Shown: piece by piece, positions 58,758-64,000 of the stretch
How the letters are laid out: every line of letters starts with the position of its first letter
How positions within the stretch are numbered: the first letter of the stretch is position 1
Assembly: GCF_035918235.1 (NCBI RefSeq)
Contig: NZ_CP109485.1
Location: forward strand, 1,178,001 to 1,242,000
Direction of reading: 5' to 3'
DNA length: 64,000 nt
Origin: Streptomyces sp. NBC_01445
GTDB lineage: Bacteria; Actinomycetota; Actinomycetes; Streptomycetales; Streptomycetaceae
The notes under the pieces: generated by a model
The model's input: the letters and a program-made list of their open reading frames with translations, nothing else
What the model was told of the DNA's origin: nothing
Database searches by the model: none
Program-made: the position numbers and the translations under genes

Positions 58758-60122
58758 ATGACCAAGAGAGACGCTGCGGCCCTGTTCGGCAACCGTTTCC
58801 TGACCGTGCCCGCTCCCTCGGAGACCTTCCCCGAGGAAGGCATGGCTGCGACGGACGCGATGAGGCTGCTGGATGTGGACCTCGCCATGGAGGGTGACCC
58901 GCAGCGTAATCTCGCCACGTTTGTCACCACGTGGATGGAGCCGGAGGCGCAGCGGATCATCGCCGAGAATCTCCACCGCAATTTCATCGACCATGCGGAG
59001 TACCCGATTTCCGCCGAGATCGAGCAGCGTTGCGTGCGCATGCTCGCCGACCTCTTCAACGCGCCGGGCAAGACCACTGGATGTCGGACCCAGGGCTCGT
59101 CCGAGGCGATCATGCTCGGGGCGCTGTCGCTGAGGTGGAAGTGGCGGGAGCGCCGCCAGGCGGCCAATCTCTCGGCCGACCGGCCCAACCTGGTCTTCGG
59201 CGGGGACGTCCACGTCGTGTGGGAGAAGTTCTGCCGCTACTTCGACGTCGAGCCGCGGATCGTGCCGCTTGCCGAGGGCAAGTACACGATCGGCCCGGAG
59301 GACGTGGAGCCTCTCCTCGACGAGAACACGATCGGCGTCGTGGCCGTCCTCGGTACCACGTTCACCGGCCACAAGGACGACGTCGTCGGGATCGACAAGC
59401 TCCTGCGGGACGTCCGCAAGGAGCGGGACCTCGACATCCCGATCCACGTCGACGGAGCCAGTGGCGGCTTCGTGTGGCCCTTCCTCTACCCGGACTCGAA
59501 GTGGGACTTCCGGCTCGAGCAGGTCCGTTCGATCAACGTCTCGGGACACAAGTACGGCCTGGTGTACCCCGGCATCGGCTGGCTGGTCTTCCGCGAGGAG
59601 TCCGACCTGCCCAAGGATCTCGTGTTCCTCGAGAACTACTTGGGCAAGACCGACGCGACGTTCACCCTGAACTTCTCCACCGGCGCGTCGATGGTGCTCG
59701 CGCAGTACTACAACTTCGTCCGGCTCGGTCGCCAGGGCTACACCTACGTCATGAAGATGTTGCAGGAGAACGCCCACGCGCTGGCGGACAACCTGCGGAG
59801 CAGCGGCCGCTTCGAAGTGATCGGGAGCGACCTCGAGCAGCTGCCGCTGGTGGCTTTCCGTCTCGCCGGCAAGCACGCCTACGACGAGTCCGACGTCGCC
59901 TGGCAACTCGCGGCCGAGCGCGGCTGGATGGTGCCGGCGTACACGCTCCCGCCCAACGCGGAGCGGGTGAAGATCCTGCGTGCCCTGGTCAAAGAGACCC
60001 TGAGCCGCGAGCAGATCGACCGCCTGAGCCAGGACATCGACGACGCGTGCAGCACCTTGGACCACAAGGGTGCGACCCATGAGATCGAGCGGGCCCAGGT
60101 CAAGCGCGGCACTGGCTACTGA
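58758..60122 (+). CDS. gadB: Glutamate decarboxylase
   Basis: Converts glutamate to GABA, consuming a proton. The 454-residue PLP enzyme has FPEEGMAATDAMRLLDVDLAMEGDPQRNLATFV at the N-terminus, TQGSSEAIMLGALSLRWKWR, the PLP Asp/His region IPIHVDGASGGFVWPF, and Lys265 in INVSGHKYGLVYPGIGW. Length and C-terminal HKG match GadA/B. No GadC antiporter is adjacent; gabD is 15 kb away. It lies between two mobile-element remnants, and acquisition by transfer is likely. Confidence 0.94.
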   Translation: MTKRDAAALFGNRFLTVPAPSETFPEEGMAATDAMRLLDVDLAMEGDPQRNLATFVTTWMEPEAQRIIAENLHRNFIDHAEYPISAEIEQRCVRMLADLFNAPGKTTGCRTQGSSEAIMLGALSLRWKWRERRQAANLSADRPNLVFGGDVHVVWEKFCRYFDVEPRIVPLAEGKYTIGPEDVEPLLDENTIGVVAVLGTTFTGHKDDVVGIDKLLRDVRKERDLDIPIHVDGASGGFVWPFLYPDSKWDFRLEQVRSINVSGHKYGLVYPGIGWLVFREESDLPKDLVFLENYLGKTDATFTLNFSTGASMVLAQYYNFVRLGRQGYTYVMKMLQENAHALADNLRSSGRFEVIGSDLEQLPLVAFRLAGKHAYDESDVAWQLAAERGWMVPAYTLPPNAERVKILRALVKETLSREQIDRLSQDIDDACSTLDHKGATHEIERAQVKRGTGY

Positions 60123-60151
60123 CGCCCGCAACAGCACCCCCAGGGAGGGGC

Positions 60152-60376
60152 GTCGAAGTCGCGGCCAAGAACGCGGACCTGCGGGTAATCCGACTGCATG
60201 ACGCTCGGCACGGCTGCGCGACCCTGCTCACCGCGGCCGGGGTGGCGCCACGTGTCGTGATGGAGTTCCTGGCGCACAACCAGATCGCCGCGTACAGCTC
60301 GACCTTCGACATCTGCGGCATGGCCAGGACCTTCACCAGGAGCATCCCGATGCTGCCCTGCCGTCGGTCGGCTTGA
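60152..60376 (+). pseudogene. C-terminal stub of a tyrosine recombinase (integrase)
   Basis: The frame from 60152 reads LRVIRLHDARHGCATLL, then TAAGVAPRVVMEFLAHNQIAAYSSTFD before stopping at 60376. HDARHGCATLL is the H-x-x-R box of phage and plasmid integrases, and the H-N-Q-I replaces the usual H-S-Q-I. The catalytic Tyr in T-Y-G-H-V is replaced by TFDIC, so the stub lacks it. The N-terminal two thirds are missing. This marks a former integrative element at the edge of the gadB segment. Confidence 0.72.
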
Positions 60377-61504
60377 TCAGGCCGGGCCGAGTACCTCATC
60401 GGCGCTGCGGGGCTCCGTGCGCGGCTGCTTGTTGAGCGTGTGGCGCGCGATGGAGGATTGCCGGTAGACCTCCTTGCGGGCCCGCATGATGTTGCCCAGG
60501 GGCGCGTGCTCGGCGGTGACCCGCCAGGGCGTGAAGGACAGTGCGTCCATCTTTTCCAGGTTTTCCGGGCTGGAGATGTCCTGCTGCGGCAGTCGCAGTT
60601 TGGCCACGGTGACGGGCGGCGAGAGTTGCTCGGGCCACTCCACGGTGGTGTCCTCCACTGGCATGCGCTCCAGGTCGGTGCAGAGCTGGACCTGGATGTC
60701 GAAGGCGTAGGGCCGCTCCTGCAGCTCGGCTTGCAGGGCCGGTCGGAAGACCTCCGCCGCCGAGGTCGGGTCGATGTCGCGCCGGACGACCGCGGCGGCG
60801 AAGGACGGATCGGGGGTGATGCGCACCTTGGCGATGTAGTCCCCGTGCCGGACCGCGCCCATCGTCCAGTAGCTCGACAGCAGCAGGTTTGCCGGAGGGG
60901 TCTTCGACAGACGCAGGAAGGCCAGGAACTCGTCCCACGCCCAGTTGTCCTGGTCCAGCGTTCCCTTTCCGGTCACGAACTCGGTGAAGAAACGATGCAC
61001 GCCGGGTCGGCCCTGGGAGAAGTAGGCCGGCGCGTTCAGGAACAGTTCCTGGATGAACAGGTAGTGCTCGACCGTGTTGCAGAAGAAGATCGGTCCGTTG
61101 ATGTTGGCGTAGTCGAAGGTGCCCGCGTCCGGTTCGTCTTCCAGCAGGGTCGGGCCGGGGATGTCGAAGATCTTCAGTGCCAGTCCGGTGGCGGCACCCA
61201 GTCGCGCGTCGGCTCCGGCGTGAGGCGAGCCGTTGGAGAAGCGGATGAGCGCATCGTGGGTTCCCGGAGTCGCGTAGATGCCTTGGGCGTACTCGGGGGG
61301 AAGCCCGCCCAGGATCTCCACTTCCCCGCGGACCAGCCCGTAGCCCTTGGCATGGGCGTCGCGGAGGGCCCGGCCGGTGCCACCAGCGGTGACCGACTCG
61401 GTGATGTAGGCCTCGGTCTTTTCGATCACCGTCTGCACGTTGCGGTCGAAGTGCGGGTCGTCGTCTTCGACGTCCGGCGTGTAGGGGACGAACTGTGCTG
61501 CCAT
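60377..61504 (-). CDS. Catalase-fold heme protein
   Basis: A 375-residue catalase-superfamily protein, shorter than a classic catalase. The distal His region is RDAHAKGYGLVRGEVEILGG, the heme-pocket strand DALIRFSNGSPHAGADAR, and LALKIFDIPG follows. The proximal site appears to be RARKEVYRQSSIARHTL, an R-x-x-x-Y pattern with Tyr as iron ligand. No signal peptide. Start ATG 61504 (MAAQFVPYTPD) follows GGAGAGG. It is the third gene after the small protein and DyP; catalase, peroxidase or allene-oxide-synthase-type chemistry is possible. Confidence 0.75.
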   Translation of the reverse strand: MAAQFVPYTPDVEDDDPHFDRNVQTVIEKTEAYITESVTAGGTGRALRDAHAKGYGLVRGEVEILGGLPPEYAQGIYATPGTHDALIRFSNGSPHAGADARLGAATGLALKIFDIPGPTLLEDEPDAGTFDYANINGPIFFCNTVEHYLFIQELFLNAPAYFSQGRPGVHRFFTEFVTGKGTLDQDNWAWDEFLAFLRLSKTPPANLLLSSYWTMGAVRHGDYIAKVRITPDPSFAAAVVRRDIDPTSAAEVFRPALQAELQERPYAFDIQVQLCTDLERMPVEDTTVEWPEQLSPPVTVAKLRLPQQDISSPENLEKMDALSFTPWRVTAEHAPLGNIMRARKEVYRQSSIARHTLNKQPRTEPRSADEVLGPA

Positions 61505-61559
61505 GACGTCGACCTCTCCTCGGAGACCGTGATGGGACCTCAGGGGGCAGGAATTGCCC

Positions 61560-62930
61560 TCAGTCCTCCAGTTCGGCAAGCCAGCGCAAGGCGCGCAGAC
61601 CCGGCACGAAGCAGTACTCACCGCCCCGGGTGACCACGAAGCTGGGCAGGTTCTTCAGGCGGCGCCGGACCGGCTTCTCCGGGATGGTGACGCTTCCGGT
61701 TCCGCCGTGATGCCCGGCTACCGGGTCCTTCTCGCCGGGATAGCCGATGAAGTTGCCGTCGTTGACCCACTCGGCCTTGATGAACTCGAACTGCCGTTCC
61801 AGATGGGCTCCTAGAAAGACCCCGACCAGGCCGCGGTCGGCGCCGTCGTCCTCCAGTACGCCCTCCGGCAGCGGCGGGCCGTAGGTGGTGCCGCGGCGGA
61901 TGAGGCGGTGCATCCGTGCGTCGCCGATGATGGTGGAATCTCGGGGGTTGGTGCGCCGGATGTGCGCACCGGCAGGGCACCGGAGGCCGCGATCGTCGTT
62001 CTCCCGGTACAGGAAGTTGTTGACGCGGTGCGGATCGGCCGCCAGCTCCGGGTCGTCGTGCTCCGGTGTCAGCGTCAGCGGCGCCCCGCTGGGCCAGCGC
62101 CCCACCATCTTCGCCGCCAGGAGCGCCTCCTCCTCGGCGCTGGAGGTGTTCGCGCGCAGGTACTGCCGCCAGGCCGCCACGTTGGTGTGGACCTTGCGCA
62201 CGGCCGCGTAGGTCCCGTTGCGCCCCAGCACATCGGGGCTGGGCATGGGCGGCAGATTGCCCGTTTCGTCGGGGTAACCGAGGATGAACTCGCCGGCCTT
62301 GATGGGAACTTCCTGCGGGTTGGAGCCGGGCAGTCCGACGCCCTCGATGTTCGGATGGCTGATGCCGTCGCGGAAGCCGAAGGTGGTGCGCCCGGTCGGG
62401 AGCTGGTGGACCTCCTGCTGCCAGATCACCTGGACACCGGGCGTGTCCTCGTAGGCGACGCGCGCCCGCTCCAGTTCCTTGTCCAGCTGGGCCGCATCGG
62501 AAGACAGGGCGCTCAACGCGATGTGCACATCGCCCGTTCCGAACGGTGCCTCCCAGTGGGCCGCGGCACTCTCACCCACGTCACCGATCAGCTCCGCCCG
62601 CGCGGCCATCCCCTCACGAAACGCCCGCGGAAAGCTGTCCAGCGACTCCTGGGGCACCCCCAGGGCCCTCAGGCCCTGGTAGGTGAACGCCACAGCCACC
62701 CAGGCATCCCGGCTCGGGTCCACGCTGGGCAGGCCACCCGCGGTCACCGGGAGCAGTCGCCGCAGCAGGGCACGCCCGGCGTGGCGGTCATCGACGCGCA
62801 GGAAGATGAACTTCCCCTCGTACGGCACCGGCCGTGGACGCAGTGCCCCGCTTTGGACGTCGTCGATCTCGACGCGCACGCTGGCTGCGCTGCTACTTGC
62901 CGCCGTGTTCATGCTCGCTTGTGCCTCCAT
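61560..62930 (-). CDS. Dye-decolorizing peroxidase (DyP family)
   Basis: A 456-residue heme peroxidase. G-x-x-D-G is in TFGFRDGISHPNIEGVGL (catalytic Asp188), the proximal His323 is in CPAGAHIRRTNPR, and the distal Arg in RLIRRGTTYGPPLPEG. Length and the long middle region suggest DyP class C/D rather than class A. No Tat signal is seen, so it is probably cytosolic. The start could be ATG 62912 (MNTAASS) instead of 62930. It lies 55 bp before the catalase-fold gene and 99 bp after the small ferredoxin-like-fold gene, all on the minus strand. Confidence 0.9.
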   Translation of the reverse strand: MEAQASMNTAASSSAASVRVEIDDVQSGALRPRPVPYEGKFIFLRVDDRHAGRALLRRLLPVTAGGLPSVDPSRDAWVAVAFTYQGLRALGVPQESLDSFPRAFREGMAARAELIGDVGESAAAHWEAPFGTGDVHIALSALSSDAAQLDKELERARVAYEDTPGVQVIWQQEVHQLPTGRTTFGFRDGISHPNIEGVGLPGSNPQEVPIKAGEFILGYPDETGNLPPMPSPDVLGRNGTYAAVRKVHTNVAAWRQYLRANTSSAEEEALLAAKMVGRWPSGAPLTLTPEHDDPELAADPHRVNNFLYRENDDRGLRCPAGAHIRRTNPRDSTIIGDARMHRLIRRGTTYGPPLPEGVLEDDGADRGLVGVFLGAHLERQFEFIKAEWVNDGNFIGYPGEKDPVAGHHGGTGSVTIPEKPVRRRLKNLPSFVVTRGGEYCFVPGLRALRWLAELED

Positions 62931-63029
62931 ATCGGCCTCTGCCTGGGCAGCCCTGTGGCGGCCGACCCGCGCCCGCTGACGCGGTCCACAGATGTGGGGT
63001 CGGCTCCGAGGGCTGGTTGTGTTCGGGGT

Positions 63030-63620
63030 CTAGGCCGAGGCTTCCTCCAGCAGCTTCTGGAAGGCCGGCGTGCCCACCAGCGCCGCGTTGGCCGGGTTGT
63101 CCAGCATCGCCCGGAACTCGGACGTGTCCAGCACCTCCTCGAACGCCTCGTCCACTCGGTGGTCCTTCCAGATCTGCTGCATGGTCAGATCCGGAGAGGA
63201 GGTGATGAAGAGCCCCGCGGGCTCCTGGTGGGCGACGAACCAGTCCTTCGCCCCTGGATCGTGGATGCCAGGGAACCCTTCGCAGTGCGCGAAGATCGTT
63301 GCGAAACGGTCCCCCATTACCGTCTTGGCGAAATCATCGATGTAGGTGTCCCAGGAGCCGTCGAAGGAGCTGCAGAACATGAACCGGGTGTCGTTGTCGA
63401 AGATCACGTGCCGCCCTTCGTGCAGGGTGCCGATCTCGTGCAGTGCCGCACGGGCCCTCTCGTCATCCTTCCCTCCGGAGAGCGTGGCGAGATCCTTACG
63501 CAGCGCATCTGCATGGCCCGGCTTGATCTCGGCGAAGATGGTGAACTCGCTGATCACCCCATCCGTCGTGCCCGGGCGCTTGGGCTGAGCCGGCTGGGCT
63601 CCACCTGTCGTCGCAGTCAT
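63030..63620 (-). CDS. DyP-associated small protein with dimeric alpha-beta-barrel-like fold
   Basis: A 196-residue protein. The first third, SEFTIFAEIKPGHADALRKDLATL, then GTLHEGRHVIFDNDTRFMFCSSFDGSWDTYIDDF, resembles ferredoxin-like-fold domains that occur beside heme peroxidases and lipoxygenase-type genes, with H and F residues that could face a substrate. The C-terminal half (APGIHDPGAKDWFVAHQEP-like region, helix EAFEEVLDTSEFRAML) has no family I can name. ATG 63620 begins MTATTGGAQP. It is first in the operon with DyP and the catalase-fold protein; a substrate-handling role is inferred. Confidence 0.6.
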   Translation of the reverse strand: MTATTGGAQPAQPKRPGTTDGVISEFTIFAEIKPGHADALRKDLATLSGGKDDERARAALHEIGTLHEGRHVIFDNDTRFMFCSSFDGSWDTYIDDFAKTVMGDRFATIFAHCEGFPGIHDPGAKDWFVAHQEPAGLFITSSPDLTMQQIWKDHRVDEAFEEVLDTSEFRAMLDNPANAALVGTPAFQKLLEEASA

Positions 63621-64000
63621 CGTGTGATTCTCCTGCCACGGATCGGTGCGAGGGTCGCCAAGCGCCCGAACATGAGGCGCCATCGCCCCCACATATCAAT
63701 CCTCACTGCGAATGTGCTGCCTCGCATCTGCGCCCCTGGGCGTTGTGGTCGCCCGGGGCGGATTCCCGGGAAGCTCCGGCACTGCGGGGTCCAGCTGCCC
63801 GGTGCGGCAGGCCACTGCGGGGGTACTCGCGTGTCCCGAGAAACTCCCGAGGACAGATCCGGCCATGCGCAGGAGGATGGAACTGGTGGGACGTGCCGAG
63901 TACGTCGTCGTCTCCATTCTCGGGCAGCCACTTCCGCGCAGCCGAAGACAGCGGCGCAGCCGATTGCACAGCAGCCCGGTGCGCCGCCCAGGCCGTCGTG
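63621..64000. other. Upstream region of the peroxidase operon, cut by the window end
   Basis: About 380 bp. Short minus-strand open frames exist (63703-63969) but show no domain, ribosome site or Streptomyces-type codon bias that would support a gene. It probably contains the operon promoter. Confidence 0.35.

Noticed and set aside
63696..63969. Short minus-strand frames before the peroxidase operon
   Set aside because: They lack a domain and a ribosome site and are in overlapping frames, so none was called a gene.
1..64000. CRISPR arrays, tRNA and rRNA genes
   Set aside because: No regularly spaced identical repeats, cloverleaf-type sequences or conserved rRNA segments were seen.

Overview
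The window is high-GC actinobacterial DNA and almost certainly Streptomyces chromosome. Codons are GC-rich with G/C third positions, and GTG/TTG starts are common. A mycothiol-linked formaldehyde dehydrogenase, a Streptomyces-type xylose locus, an ECF41 sigma factor, an MmyB-type regulator, a DmdR-like iron box and an actinobacterial Cys leader peptide all fit. I see no rRNA, tRNA or CRISPR array. All calls come from reading the sequence and remembered family motifs; no database search was run.

Layout. 0-3.2 kb: sialic acid catabolism (nanK, nanE and a frameshifted nanT-like carrier). 3.2-5.4 kb: an ECF41 sigma factor facing a SnoaL-like/LUD gene pair across a perfect 18-bp inverted repeat that reads as two divergent ECF41-type promoters. 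5.4-10 kb: secreted proteins, a MarR regulator, a beta-lactamase-fold hydrolase, and a SulP transporter. 10-14.8 kb: a TetR/CYP102-like pair with a candidate operator, a short tandem repeat, a second P450 and an arylamine N-acetyltransferase. 14.8-17.9 kb: a resistance-like operon (DHA2 efflux pump, TetR, nucleotidyltransferase) behind two tandem palindromes. 17.9-23 kb: a decayed LysR gene, an oxidoreductase, an APH-like kinase and a DUF4032 gene carrying an in-frame palindromic insertion. 23.4-25.4 kb: an MmyB-type regulator followed directly by a stand-alone type III polyketide synthase. 25.4-32.8 kb: amidohydrolase, acyltransferase, an iron-box-controlled DUF2470 gene, VanZ, an ATPase-domain protein, the mycothiol formaldehyde pathway and glutathione peroxidase.

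32.8-34.3 kb holds a TnpB-only IS200/IS605-type element whose ends can be fixed: removing it rejoins the glutathione peroxidase gene to an AAA-TGA terminal codon pair. 34.5-42.6 kb: a second DHA2 exporter, a sulfonate operon (Cys leader peptide, FMN reductase, SsuD), an ATP-dependent DNA ligase, a KhtTU-type K+/H+ antiporter and a Nudix gene. 42.7-48.8 kb: a succinate-semialdehyde dehydrogenase, a GNAT and the complete xylose locus (xylA divergent from xylB-xylR). 48.8-55.3 kb: two DnaA-box-like sites, an amino acid/amide permease with a formamidase-family enzyme, a Tat-exported amidase, and a GAF regulator next to an aldehyde dehydrogenase.

55.3-60.4 kb is accessory DNA. It holds an internally deleted IS5-type element, a TehA/TDT transporter, an IS256-type remnant, a small K+ channel, glutamate decarboxylase and the C-terminal stub of a tyrosine recombinase. 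60.4-63.6 kb is a three-gene operon (small ferredoxin-like-fold protein, DyP peroxidase, catalase-fold protein) that looks like a heme peroxidase module. The best candidates for undescribed biology are this module, the regulator-plus-type III PKS pair, the TnpB insertion at the gpx stop codon and the palindromic ECF41 promoter pair.
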